Position numbers and translations under genes: made by a program. Under the pieces are notes generated by a model. That model saw only the letters and a list, made by a program, of their open reading frames with translations, was not told the origin of the DNA and ran no database searches. From NCBI RefSeq assembly GCF_050859025.1, contig NZ_CP138200.1:1550001-1614000 (forward strand): a stretch of DNA of 64,000 nt, in the 5' to 3' direction. Shown here piece after piece: positions 8,636 through 16,767 of the stretch. Every line of letters begins with the position of its first letter. Positions within the stretch are counted from its first letter, which is position 1. The DNA comes from Wukongibacter sp050859025. GTDB lineage: Bacteria; Bacillota; Clostridia; Peptostreptococcales; Caminicellaceae.

Positions 8636-9544
8636 CTAGGCACTTCGATCTTTTTCAATCCTCGTATCAGGATATTTAGGTCTGTTAAATATGCATTTGA
8701 AATCTACTTCGGCGACAAGCATTCCAGTTAATATTAAAACTGCTCCAAAGAGTCCTCTTGGTGTTAGGACTTCTCTGGAAATAAAGTATGCGAAAATAGC
8801 TGCAAAAACTGGTTCACCAGTATAAATAAGTGCAGTATGGGTAGCAGATGTATATTTCTGAGCTGTATTTTGAACTATGAAGGCACCTGAGGTACAGACT
8901 AAACTAAGAATTACAAGGTTTATCCATACATCGGAGCCTTTTGGAATAACAAGGGTCTCTGTAGTTAATGTCATGATAAGGCTGAGAATACCAACTGTAC
9001 CTATTTGAACAATAGCCAGTGAAATTGAATCGACTGAAGCTGTATATTTTCCAACTGTAATTATATGCATAGCAAAGGCAAAGGTTGAACAAAGGGTGAG
9101 TAAATCACCGATATTGAGAGCTAAGCTTCCATTTAGAGTTAGAAAGCCTAAGCCAAATAATGCCATGACTGCACCGATGACAGCAGCCCTTTCAGGGACT
9201 TTTTTTAGAAATAGAGCAGAAATTACCGGAACTAGGACAACTGAAAAGCCAGTTATAAATGCAGACTTTGATGCAGTTGTATAGTTTAATCCAACGGTTT
9301 GAAATGCATATGCGGTAAACAATATAAAACCAATGAAAAATCCGTATTTAACAGTGGATTTATCTAATCTTAGTATATTTTTATAAAAAATTAAAGATGA
9401 CATAACACCCGAAATGATAAATCTAATTGCAAGAAAATTATAAGGTTCTAAAGCTGTTAAGGTATTTTTTGATAAGATAAAGGAGGATCCCCAACCTACT
9501 GTTACAGCCAATAGAGCCAAATCTGCCTTGAACTGCCTTTTCAT
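8636..9544 (-). CDS. DMT-superfamily permease (EamA family)
   Basis: Membrane transporter of the drug/metabolite family with ten predicted hydrophobic segments in two EamA repeats of about 140 residues. Typical features are ALLAVTVGWGSSFILSKN at the N-terminus and YTGEPVFAAIFAYFISRE in the last repeat. The length, 302 residues, is normal. GGGGGAATGATTA precedes the ATG. The substrate cannot be told from the sequence; amino acids or metabolites are typical. Its own terminator follows, and the upstream rubredoxin gene is separate. Confidence 0.9.
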   Translation of the reverse strand: MKRQFKADLALLAVTVGWGSSFILSKNTLTALEPYNFLAIRFIISGVMSSLIFYKNILRLDKSTVKYGFFIGFILFTAYAFQTVGLNYTTASKSAFITGFSVVLVPVISALFLKKVPERAAVIGAVMALFGLGFLTLNGSLALNIGDLLTLCSTFAFAMHIITVGKYTASVDSISLAIVQIGTVGILSLIMTLTTETLVIPKGSDVWINLVILSLVCTSGAFIVQNTAQKYTSATHTALIYTGEPVFAAIFAYFISREVLTPRGLFGAVLILTGMLVAEVDFKCIFNRPKYPDTRIEKDRSA

Positions 9545-9627
9545 TAATCATTCCCCCATATATTTAAATCCCTAATATATTTTAACATTATTACTGAAAG
9601 ATTTATATATAATTTGTAATATTAAAA

Positions 9628-9669
9628 AAACTATCTAGTTTTCAAAATTAATGAAAATCTAGATAGTTT
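9628..9669 (-). terminator. Terminator of the rubredoxin gene
   Basis: AAACTATCTAG and CTAGATAGTTT form an 11-bp stem, extended by TTTTC/GAAAA. On the minus strand it runs into a T7 tract. Confidence 0.88.
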
Positions 9670-9701
9670 CTAATATGTTCAATACTATTATAGGCTATTT
9701 A

Positions 9702-9863
9702 CTAATCTATAGGTTCAAACATATCTTTTCCAACACCACATATTGGACAAACCCAATCCTCTGGAATGTCCTCAAAAGCAGTACCTGGAGCTATTCCACC
9801 ATCAGGATCACCTACTGCTGGATCATACTCATAGCCACATGGAATACATCTGTATTTTTTCAT
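9702..9863 (-). CDS. Rubredoxin
   Basis: Small one-iron electron carrier of 53 residues, shorter than most gene-finding cut-offs. It begins MKKYRCIPCGYEYDPAVGDP and contains the second iron knuckle WVCPICGVGKDMFE, so the four cysteines are C-x2-C (residues 6, 9) and C-x2-C (39, 42). GGAGACGATAA precedes the ATG. In anaerobes rubredoxin supplies electrons to oxygen- or superoxide-detoxifying enzymes. It appears monocistronic with its own terminator. Confidence 0.97.
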   Translation of the reverse strand: MKKYRCIPCGYEYDPAVGDPDGGIAPGTAFEDIPEDWVCPICGVGKDMFEPID

Positions 9864-10204
9864 ATTTATCGTCTCCTCTCACATTCATTGCAAATATATT
9901 TTTTTCACATTTGAATTATACCCACCACTTTTGAAAATAAAACATAAAAAAATTAAAATTTAGTAAAGAAGGACAAATAGTTTTATTTAGAATTATAAAT
10001 TTATAGGTTTATTATAGATAACCAACGTCGATGTTTATATCTAACAAGATGAGATAAAAATGAATATATAAGCTGAAAAGCCCATTTAAATATTTATGTA
10101 TATGAAAAATATTTACAATATAAATTTTTTAATATATTATATATTATAGAATAAATGGAGGGATTTTACATATAGAGTAGAATGTGTTAAAGGGGGACGT
10201 ATTT
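9864..10204. other. AT-rich region upstream of the TPR gene
   Basis: No protein-coding signal on either strand. It holds the rubredoxin promoter region (minus) and the leader of the TPR gene (plus). In particular there is no trace of a helix-turn-helix domain that could belong to the downstream TPR protein; a stop codon lies six bases before its earliest possible start. Confidence 0.55.
10112..10140 (+). promoter_or_regulatory. Possible promoter of the TPR-peptide pair
   Basis: TTTACA and TATTAT separated by 17 bases, about 65 bases before the TTG start. The surrounding DNA is so AT-rich that chance matches are likely. Confidence 0.3.
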
Positions 10205-10873
10205 TTGGGGTCGAATAGAGCAAATGATAACACAGTAATAATGATACAAACAATTTTTGACCATATTAATAATTTTGAATATGCAGAAGCTTTTCTTGTA
10301 TCTTCTGAAATTATGGAAAGAAATGAGCAAGGGGATCAACTTTTTCATGAGTGGGTTAAATCTTTGACTGAATTTTTTACTTGCAACAAACGGTATGAAG
10401 CAATATCATTGCTAGAAAGAATCAAGCCAGATGTGATAGAAAATGAAATACATTTCAGAATAATCAACTCTTTGGTAGATTTTTATAGAGAAGTAGAAGA
10501 TGAAGAAAATTTTTTGAAATATAAGAATAAAATTTATCCAGAAATAAGCAAATTAAAAAATACAGAATTAAAGCATAAAATAGTTTACAATATTGCAAAT
10601 GGTTTTTATACCTTCCAAAATTATAAAGAAGCTTTAAGGTATATTGAGGAATCTATAGACATAGCTAGAGAAAACAACTTATTTACCATCTTTTATTCTT
10701 TATGTTTTATGGTAAAGATAATGTGTTTGTTTTATTTAGATGAACCAGAAAAAGCTGATGACTTGAAAAGCGTTTTTGAAAGTTATCTAGATATTATTGG
10801 TAATCTAAAACATAAAGAGTATTTAGAAAAAGCAATAAGAAGATTCCAAGAAAGGAGGATTACAAATGAATAA
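10205..10873 (+). CDS. TPR-only regulator, RRNPP/Rap-like, without DNA-binding domain
   Basis: A 222-residue all-helical protein. The segments YAEAFLVSSEIMER, YEAISLLERIKP, KIVYNIANGFYTFQNYKEAL and LRYIEESIDIARENN look like tetratricopeptide repeats, as in the peptide-binding domains of PlcR, Rgg, NprR and Rap. The size equals the TPR domain of PlcR, but no HTH is present. I chose the TTG at 10205 because AAAGGGGG sits eight bases before it; a GTG at 10184 is also possible. Its 3' end overlaps the export-type peptide gene by eight bases, as in rap-phr cassettes. Receptor function is inferred from fold and arrangement. Confidence 0.7.
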   Translation: MGSNRANDNTVIMIQTIFDHINNFEYAEAFLVSSEIMERNEQGDQLFHEWVKSLTEFFTCNKRYEAISLLERIKPDVIENEIHFRIINSLVDFYREVEDEENFLKYKNKIYPEISKLKNTELKHKIVYNIANGFYTFQNYKEALRYIEESIDIARENNLFTIFYSLCFMVKIMCLFYLDEPEKADDLKSVFESYLDIIGNLKHKEYLEKAIRRFQERRITNE

Positions 10874-10985
10874 ACTATTAAAAAAAATATCCAAAAATCA
10901 AGTTTTTTTAACATTTTTATTAATTGTAATTAGTAATATTTCCAAAACAATATATTTTCTTTCTGATTTTCCTGGTGGACACTAA
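10866..10985 (+). CDS. Candidate secreted signalling peptide precursor (39 aa)
   Basis: Begins MNKLLKKISKNQ (basic), continues with the hydrophobic stretch VFLTFLLIVISNIS and ends in FLSDFPGGH, the layout of pheromone precursors: export signal plus short C-terminal mature peptide. AAAGGAGG six bases before its ATG lies inside the last codons of the TPR gene, so the two are translationally coupled. No homologue is recognised by eye. It might instead be a small membrane peptide, but overlap with a TPR receptor-like gene favours a signal peptide. Confidence 0.68.
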   Translation: MNKLLKKISKNQVFLTFLLIVISNISKTIYFLSDFPGGH

Positions 10986-11448
10986 AAAAATTATATATTA
11001 TACTAAAAGTTGTTTGCTTTTGCAGTGTTTTTGTTAAAGGATGTTTTTGAACTAACCATTGCTGTTTACAGGTTATACTAAAGTTATAAATAGAGGTATA
11101 CTGAATACTGCTAAAGAATATAGTGCACTTACATAAGGATGAGTTTAAAAGGTATAAAGACTATAATATAATAAATAAAAAAAATATTGAAGTGATTATT
11201 GGCTTCACTATTGTTTTTACAAAAAACTACTAGAGACTAATTTTTAATAGTCCTAGTTTTTTTTTGGTCATCTTCTTTACAAATAGATATAAAACCAGCA
11301 AACTAAGAAAAATAAGCTATCGCTATTTATATGATTTGGTCTATAAATGGCGATGGCTTATAATTGGTTTTGTCCGACTCCACTCTACTCCATTTCATAG
11401 TCTGTATAATAAAAGAAATTCTAGGTAGTTCTAATGTATTTGATTCTA
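10986..11448. other. Non-coding region after the peptide gene
   Basis: No gene seen. Besides the terminator at 11230-11265, positions 11312-11331 and 11342-11361 form a 20-bp stem when G-U pairs are allowed on the plus strand (loop of ten). On the minus strand the same positions would have two mismatches, suggesting selection on a plus-strand RNA, or a terminator for the convergent XRE gene. Confidence 0.5.
11230..11265 (+). terminator. Strong terminator downstream of the TPR-peptide locus
   Basis: CTAG-A-GACTA pairs with TAGTC-CTAG (one bulged A) and runs into nine T. It lies 245 bases after the peptide stop, so the transcript would carry a long untranslated tail or a separate small RNA. 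Confidence 0.8.
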
Positions 11449-12006
11449 TTAATTATTTGTACCATAGAATATAATTGAGTAGGCCTTTGCGTCACTATTA
11501 CTTTCATTTATATAGGCATGGAAATTTTCGGCCTTAAACTTAATGGAATCACCAGTATTTAGTATAGTTTTTTCACCATTAACATCTATAACCATTTCCC
11601 CTTCATATACGAAAGCATATTCCTCAACTCCTTTAATGTGGCCCTTTGATTCATGCTTACTACCCGGTGAAAACTGTATATGATAAATTTCAAATTTCTT
11701 TTCGGGATCGAATCCAAATATTGATGTTATTTTAAACTCATCCTGTTGAAGGAAGGTTTTTGTATCCTCTCTTCTAACCAAAGTAATATCGGGCTTTTCT
11801 TCATGAACTAAAACTGTGAAAGGAATCTTTAATCCTCCAGCAATTTTCCAGAGTACAGTAATTGTTGGATTAGTCACTGATCTTTCTATTTCTCCAAGCA
11901 TACTCTTACTAACACCTGTCATATCCGATAATTCTTGAAGTGTAAGCTGTCTTTCCTTTCTAAGTTCTCGTAAGTTGTTACCTATAACTGATCTAATATT
12001 TTCCAT
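11449..12006 (-). CDS. XRE-family regulator with cupin sensor domain
   Basis: Transcription factor of 185 residues. Residues 5-60 form a helix-turn-helix (LRELRKERQLTLQELSDMTGVSKSMLGEIER). Residues ~110-180 form a cupin (EEYAFVYEGEMVIDVNGEKTILNTGDSIKF), the usual small-molecule sensor of this family. It is divergent from hutH, so it probably regulates the histidine genes and itself. AGGTGACTT precedes the ATG. The effector, perhaps histidine or urocanate, is inference from context only. Confidence 0.92.
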   Translation of the reverse strand: MENIRSVIGNNLRELRKERQLTLQELSDMTGVSKSMLGEIERSVTNPTITVLWKIAGGLKIPFTVLVHEEKPDITLVRREDTKTFLQQDEFKITSIFGFDPEKKFEIYHIQFSPGSKHESKGHIKGVEEYAFVYEGEMVIDVNGEKTILNTGDSIKFKAENFHAYINESNSDAKAYSIIFYGTNN

Positions 12007-12080
12007 AAGTCACCTCATATTAAGATAAAGTTTTTTGCTATGCTATACTGTAAAAATATATAATATACTGTCCATAGTAC

Positions 12081-12110
12081 ATTATATCATTTGTTAGATT
12101 GTCATATCAA
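12081..12110 (-). promoter_or_regulatory. Probable promoter of the XRE-cupin gene
   Basis: On the minus strand TTGATA and TATAAT are separated by 18 bases. Between it and the gene lie two direct repeats TATACTGT (12044 and 12064, plus-strand reading) spaced exactly 20 bases, a possible operator. Confidence 0.5.
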
Positions 12111-12174
12111 ATGCTAATATATTTTCAGTCTTACTGTGTATCTATAAAAAATAAAAAATATTTTGTACGGTGTA

Positions 12175-12203
12175 TTGCATTTTTGGATGGTATAGAGTAC
12201 AAT
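12175..12203 (+). promoter_or_regulatory. Probable promoter of hutH
   Basis: TTGCAT, 17-base spacer, TACAAT. This would give a leader of about 175 bases before the hutH ATG. A small inverted repeat CGTAT...ATACG lies in the leader near 12222. Confidence 0.5.
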
Positions 12204-12383
12204 TGTGGTATAACGTAAAGACGTATTATATAACATACGAGGTGTTAAGGTTTTGTATGGAGGAAATAATGACTTTGTAATTTATGGCTTGTTATTAATT
12301 TTTAATCAATACTCAAAGTGTATTCCTCGCAAAGCTAGTACTAAGAGTACATAAGAAAATTTTATTTAAGGGGGCTAAAGGTT

Positions 12384-13913
12384 ATGAATGTTGTTTTTAT
12401 TGATGGAAACAGTTTAACTTTACAGGAGGTAGTAAATGTAGCAAGAAAAAATTATGAGGTAAGATTATCCGATGAGGCAGCGGAAAGAGTAAAAAAAGCT
12501 AGGTCATACGTTGATAATCTTGTGGATGAAGGAAAGGTAGTGTATGGAATTACTACTGGCTTTGGAAAGTTTAGCGATGTAGTTATTTCGAAGGATGAAG
12601 CAAAAGAATTACAAAGAAACCTAATTATAAGTCATGCATGTGGTGTCGGAAAACATTTTCATGAAGATATTGTTAGAGCTATCATGCTTTTGAGAGCCAA
12701 TGCTTTAGCAAAAGGGTTCTCAGGGATTAGATTAGAAACATTAAACACTCTAATTGATATGATTAACAAAAGAGTTCATCCTGCTATTCCAGAAAAGGGC
12801 TCTCTAGGAGCTAGTGGTGATTTAGCACCCTTGTCACATATGGTACTTGTACTAATTGGAGAGGGAGAAGCTTATTATGATGGAAAGCTGATGACTGGAA
12901 AAGAAGCTATGGAGAAATCAGGAATTAGACCAGTAGAATTGACATCTAAGGAAGGGTTGGCCCTGATTAATGGTACTCAAGTATTAACCTCAGTTGGAGC
13001 ATTGACTACTTATGATGCTATAAATCTCGCAAAGCTGGCAGATATTTCAGCTTCATTGACAATGGAGGCACTAAATGGAATTACTGATGCCTATGATCTA
13101 AGGGTACATGAAGTAAGACCCTACACTGGACAAATTAATACTGCGAAGAATTTTTTAAGCATACTTGAAGGTAGTGAAAGAACGACTAGACAGGGAGAAA
13201 TACGAGTACAGGACGCATATACATTAAGATGCTTGCCACAAATTCATGGAGCAAGTAAAGATGCTATACAATATGTATTAGATAAGGTTAATATTGAAAT
13301 TAATGCAGTAACTGACAATCCATTAATCTTTGCTGATGATGAGTATGCTATTTCTGGTGGGAATTTTCATGGACAGCCAATGGCATTAGCATTTGACTTT
13401 TTAGGCATAGCAATTGCGGAATTAGCAAATGTTTCGGAGAGGAGAATTGAAAGATTGGTAAATCCACAGCTAAGTGGGCTTCCAGCATTTTTAACTGAAA
13501 AAGGTGGATTACACTCTGGATTTATGATTGCTCAATATGCTGCAGCAGCACTTGTATCCGAAAATAAAGTATTAGCTCATCCTGCTAGTGTAGACTCAAT
13601 TCCTTCGTCTGCAAACCAAGAGGATCACGTAAGTATGGGAACTATTGCGGCAAGAACTGCAAGGGAAATCTATAAGAATGCAAGTGGAGTGATTGCAATT
13701 GAGTTAATGGCAGCAGCCCAAGCAATAGACTTTGAAACCTCTGAAAAAAAATTAGGAAAAGGAACAAAGGCTGCATACGATAAGATTCGTGAAGTTATAG
13801 ATATGCTACATGAAGACCGTGTTATGTATCAAGATATCAATAAATCTATAGCACTAACTAAAGATAATAGTATTGTAGAGGCGGTAGAAGAAGCTGTAGG
13901 TAAGTTATACTAG
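12384..13913 (+). CDS. hutH: Histidine ammonia-lyase
   Basis: Converts L-histidine to urocanate and ammonia. The Ala-Ser-Gly triad that forms the MIO electrophile is at residues 143-145 in GSLGASGDLAPLSHM. Other family hallmarks are YGITTGFG near 54, the QDAYTLRC segment and ISGGNFHGQPMA. The 509 residues are full length. GGGGGCTAAAGGTT precedes the ATG. hutU, hutI and hutG are not next to it; instead a permease and a racemase follow, so urocanate must be handled elsewhere or excreted. Confidence 0.97.
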   Translation: MNVVFIDGNSLTLQEVVNVARKNYEVRLSDEAAERVKKARSYVDNLVDEGKVVYGITTGFGKFSDVVISKDEAKELQRNLIISHACGVGKHFHEDIVRAIMLLRANALAKGFSGIRLETLNTLIDMINKRVHPAIPEKGSLGASGDLAPLSHMVLVLIGEGEAYYDGKLMTGKEAMEKSGIRPVELTSKEGLALINGTQVLTSVGALTTYDAINLAKLADISASLTMEALNGITDAYDLRVHEVRPYTGQINTAKNFLSILEGSERTTRQGEIRVQDAYTLRCLPQIHGASKDAIQYVLDKVNIEINAVTDNPLIFADDEYAISGGNFHGQPMALAFDFLGIAIAELANVSERRIERLVNPQLSGLPAFLTEKGGLHSGFMIAQYAAAALVSENKVLAHPASVDSIPSSANQEDHVSMGTIAARTAREIYKNASGVIAIELMAAAQAIDFETSEKKLGKGTKAAYDKIREVIDMLHEDRVMYQDINKSIALTKDNSIVEAVEEAVGKLY

Positions 13914-14031
13914 ATTAATTCTACTATATAGGATAAAATGTTTTGAGATAAGAATACATAAAATATTTTCAAGATTTATATGAGGAAATTGCCTACTTTT
14001 TATGAAGATAAAAATATAAATAATTATTAAG

Positions 14032-14135
14032 TATAGAGAGTTCCAAGTAAATCTTAATTTATACATATTAAAATATCCGATGAATTTTAGGATTTTTGAT
14101 TTGTATAAATTAAAGTTTTGACTGCAATCTCTATA
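14032..14135. repeat. TATAGAG palindromic repeat, copy 1
   Basis: A 104-base imperfect palindrome, starting TATAGAGAGTTCCAAGTAAA and ending ACTGCAATCTCTATA, with ATCCGATGAATTTTAGGAT at the tip. It is itself flanked by an outer inverted repeat (GAGGAAATTG at 13982, CAATTTCCTC at 14138), as if it had inserted within an older hairpin between hutH and the permease. Confidence 0.88.
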
Positions 14136-14190
14136 ATGCAATTTCCTCACTTATATAAATATAAGATAAAATAAATAAGGGGGAGAATTT

Positions 14191-15501
14191 ATGTTGACAA
14201 ATCCAGTTTTACTATCAGTAATTATAATGAGTGTTCTTTGTCTTTTAAAACTCAATGTCATCCTTTCGTTAATAATCGCAGCAATTACGGGTGGACTTTT
14301 ATCAGGAATGTCACTCAGTGATGTTATGGGAACATTAGTTGGTGGAATGGGCGGAAATGCAGAGACTGCACTTAGTTATATACTTTTAGGAGCATTGGCA
14401 GCCGCGATTCATCAAACAGGTCTTGCAACAATTTTATCTAAAAAAATTGCCAATACAATTAAAGGTAAAGGTACTATTTTGCTAATAATCATAGCCATTA
14501 TTGCTTGCTTTTCACAAAACTTGATTCCAGTACACATCGCATTTATCCCAATTTTAATACCTCCACTATTAAGTGTTATGAACAAACTAAAGATAGATAG
14601 GAGGGCTGCCGCCTGCTCCCTGACTTTTGGTCTTAAAACTCCTTATATTGCACTACCAGTAGGTTTTGGACTAATCTTTCATGGAATTATTGCTGACCAA
14701 ATGACAGCAAATGGAATGGAAATAGCAAAAACTTCTATTTGGAAAGGCTTATGGCTACCAGGATTAGGTATGATTGTGGGTTTACTTGTAGCAATTTTTA
14801 TTACCTATAGAAAACCTAGAGAATATAGAATGGAAGAAATGGATGCTGTGGATGAGATAGCTACTACTACAGAAGATGTTAAAATCACAAAGACTCATAT
14901 AGCTGCGTTGGCAGGAGCAGTGGCGGCACTAGTAATTCAGCTAACAATAGGTTCTTTACCTTTGGGAGCAATTGTAGGTTTAGCAATTATGACTACATTT
15001 GGAGCTATTAAATGGAATGAGATTGATGGATTAATGAGTAGTGGTATTGGAATGATGGGATTTATAGCCTTTGTTATGCTAGTTGCTTCTGGGTATGGTA
15101 ATGTTATACGAGAAACTGGCGGAGTCGAAGCATTAGTAAATGCTGCAGCCGGTATGGTTGGAGGAAGCAAGCTCTTAGCTGCCATTGTAATGATTATATT
15201 AGGGTTAATAATCACAATGGGAATTGGTACGTCTTTTGGAACTATTCCAATTATTGCAGTGATTTTTGTACCACTTTGTATAAAAATAGGTTTCAGTCCT
15301 CTAGCTACTGCAGTTTTGATTGGTACAGCTGCGGCTTTAGGAGATGCAGGTTCACCTGCTTCTGACAGTACATTAGGTCCAACATCAGGATTAAATGCGG
15401 ATGGTCAACACGATCACATTTGGGATACTTGTGTTCCTACTTTTTTACACTATAATATTCCTCTTGTAATCTTTGGTATAATAGGAGCAATGATATTTTA
15501 A
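14191..15501 (+). CDS. Na+/H+ antiporter-like permease, probable histidine transporter
   Basis: Integral membrane protein of 436 residues with about 11-12 hydrophobic segments and a mirrored pair of conserved loops (QNLIPVHIAFIPILIPPLL; GDAGSPASDSTLGPTSG), as in the NhaC/YuiF-type carrier family. A charged cytoplasmic loop (YRKPREYRMEEMDAVDE) separates the halves. It sits between hutH and the racemase with a strong GGGGGAG site, which makes histidine the likely substrate. Substrate and coupling ion are inference. Confidence 0.85.
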   Translation: MLTNPVLLSVIIMSVLCLLKLNVILSLIIAAITGGLLSGMSLSDVMGTLVGGMGGNAETALSYILLGALAAAIHQTGLATILSKKIANTIKGKGTILLIIIAIIACFSQNLIPVHIAFIPILIPPLLSVMNKLKIDRRAAACSLTFGLKTPYIALPVGFGLIFHGIIADQMTANGMEIAKTSIWKGLWLPGLGMIVGLLVAIFITYRKPREYRMEEMDAVDEIATTTEDVKITKTHIAALAGAVAALVIQLTIGSLPLGAIVGLAIMTTFGAIKWNEIDGLMSSGIGMMGFIAFVMLVASGYGNVIRETGGVEALVNAAAGMVGGSKLLAAIVMIILGLIITMGIGTSFGTIPIIAVIFVPLCIKIGFSPLATAVLIGTAAALGDAGSPASDSTLGPTSGLNADGQHDHIWDTCVPTFLHYNIPLVIFGIIGAMIF

Positions 15502-15583
15502 TTAGAGAAATTAAGGTAAGAGTCATTGGATTAATCTAGAGAATAAATGTCTTTTCATATATATTTTAAGGGGAGAGATAGAA

Positions 15584-16429
15584 ATGAAGCTAAACTTTAT
15601 AAAGGCAAATCCAACTGAAAATATGACTGTATTTGTTGTTGACCAAGTACCTCGCTCGATGTATATGGAGATAGCTAAACAAATAATGGATTACAGTAAT
15701 ATTCATGCAGAGCAAGTAGGTTTTATAGAAAAGCCATCATCTGAAAAGGGAGATGCATGCGTAAGACTTCATATGATGGGCGGTGAATTTTGTGCTAATG
15801 CTACTAGGGCTTTGGCTGCTGTTTTAGTTCACAGAAAGCATTGGAAAATCAAAAGAGAAGAAGAAAAATTCATTGTACCCATAGAAGTTTCTGGTTTAGA
15901 TGAGATAATCTATTGTGAGGTAGAGCCAAATAACGAAAATAAGGAAACAAGTAGTTTCATTTCAACTGCTAAAATACCTTCTCCAAACCAAATAGAGGAT
16001 TTCCCTATTAATTACAAGAATACTATTCATGAAGGAAAACTTGTTAAGTTTCCTGGAATTAGCCATCTAGTTGTTGATAGCAAAAAAATAGACTCAAAGG
16101 AAGATTTCTTTATGAAGGTTAAGGAGGACTTAGAGCATTTGGAAACAGAGGCTTTTGGCATAATCTTTTATAATGAAGAAGAATCATATATGGACCCATT
16201 AGTATATGTAAAATCTATTGAAAGTCTTATTTGGGAAAGGGGCTGTGGTTCGGGAACTGTAGCTTTAGGAGCTGTACTTTCCCATCGAACCCAAAAAAAT
16301 ATAGACATGGTAGTAAAGCAACCTGGTGGAGAGTTAGAAGTAGTTACGGAATGGTTAGAAAACAAATTAAATAACATATATCTTAAAGGTGTAGTAGATA
16401 TTACGGCTGAAGGAACTTTATACGTATAA
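15584..16429 (+). CDS. DapF/proline-racemase-fold amino acid racemase, candidate histidine racemase
   Basis: Cofactor-independent two-cysteine racemase or epimerase of 281 residues. The two catalytic cysteines are visible: C70 in GGEFCANATRA and C221 in WERGCGSGTVALGA. General fold and length fit diaminopimelate epimerase, but the sequence is divergent and the gene follows hutH and a permease rather than lysine genes. DapF-like histidine racemases are known (CntK of staphylopine synthesis), so conversion between D- and L-histidine feeding hutH is a reasonable inference. Another D-amino acid or DAP itself is possible. Confidence 0.78.
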   Translation: MKLNFIKANPTENMTVFVVDQVPRSMYMEIAKQIMDYSNIHAEQVGFIEKPSSEKGDACVRLHMMGGEFCANATRALAAVLVHRKHWKIKREEEKFIVPIEVSGLDEIIYCEVEPNNENKETSSFISTAKIPSPNQIEDFPINYKNTIHEGKLVKFPGISHLVVDSKKIDSKEDFFMKVKEDLEHLETEAFGIIFYNEEESYMDPLVYVKSIESLIWERGCGSGTVALGAVLSHRTQKNIDMVVKQPGGELEVVTEWLENKLNNIYLKGVVDITAEGTLYV

Positions 16430-16622
16430 TAGGGAACTATGATAATGGATAATTATGTGGACAGAATAATATTTACTTGAATTTTCTGAAAAATAAAAAG
16501 GAGTTTTAGTAGTTTCGTAGAATTAGTAATAATATTATGAATTTGTAATAGGTATTATAGATAAGCAACATTAAGTATATGATTTAGCAGAGCTACAGGC
16601 TAATCTGTAGTGTCGATATATA

Positions 16623-16757
16623 GCAATTAAATAATTTGCTGCTTTGTTTTCTCACTATAACTATTTATAGGTCAAAAATAAAACACAGCATAGATCACCT
16701 AAAAGCCTTAGGTTTAAGATCTATGCTGTTTTTTTATAACATCTAGGAAATTATAAA
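16623..16757 (+). repeat. Terminator-bearing repeat, copy 1
   Basis: Shares TTTGCTGCTTTGTTTTCTCA and TATAGGTCAAAAA-AAAACACAGCAT with 25127-25269. The upstream TGCTGCTTTGTTTT arm could pair with the AAAACACAGCA arm, competing with the terminator below. Its end (ATAACATCTAGGAAATTATAAA) also matches the left arm of a different repeat at 42975-42995. Confidence 0.75.
16685..16736 (+). terminator. Terminator of the hut operon
   Basis: ACAGCATAGATC pairs with GATCTATGCTGT, with an inner ACCTAA/TTAGGT stem, followed by T8. Confidence 0.9.
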
Positions 16758-16767
16758 CATTTTAAGC

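Noticed and set aside
9675..9934. Two plus-strand frames of 63 and 79 codons
   Set aside because: They lie antisense to the rubredoxin gene, whose four-cysteine signature and ribosome binding site are clear.
15584..16429. Plain annotation as diaminopimelate epimerase for lysine synthesis
   Set aside because: Both cysteines fit, but the sequence around them is divergent and the neighbours are histidine genes, so I kept a broader racemase call.
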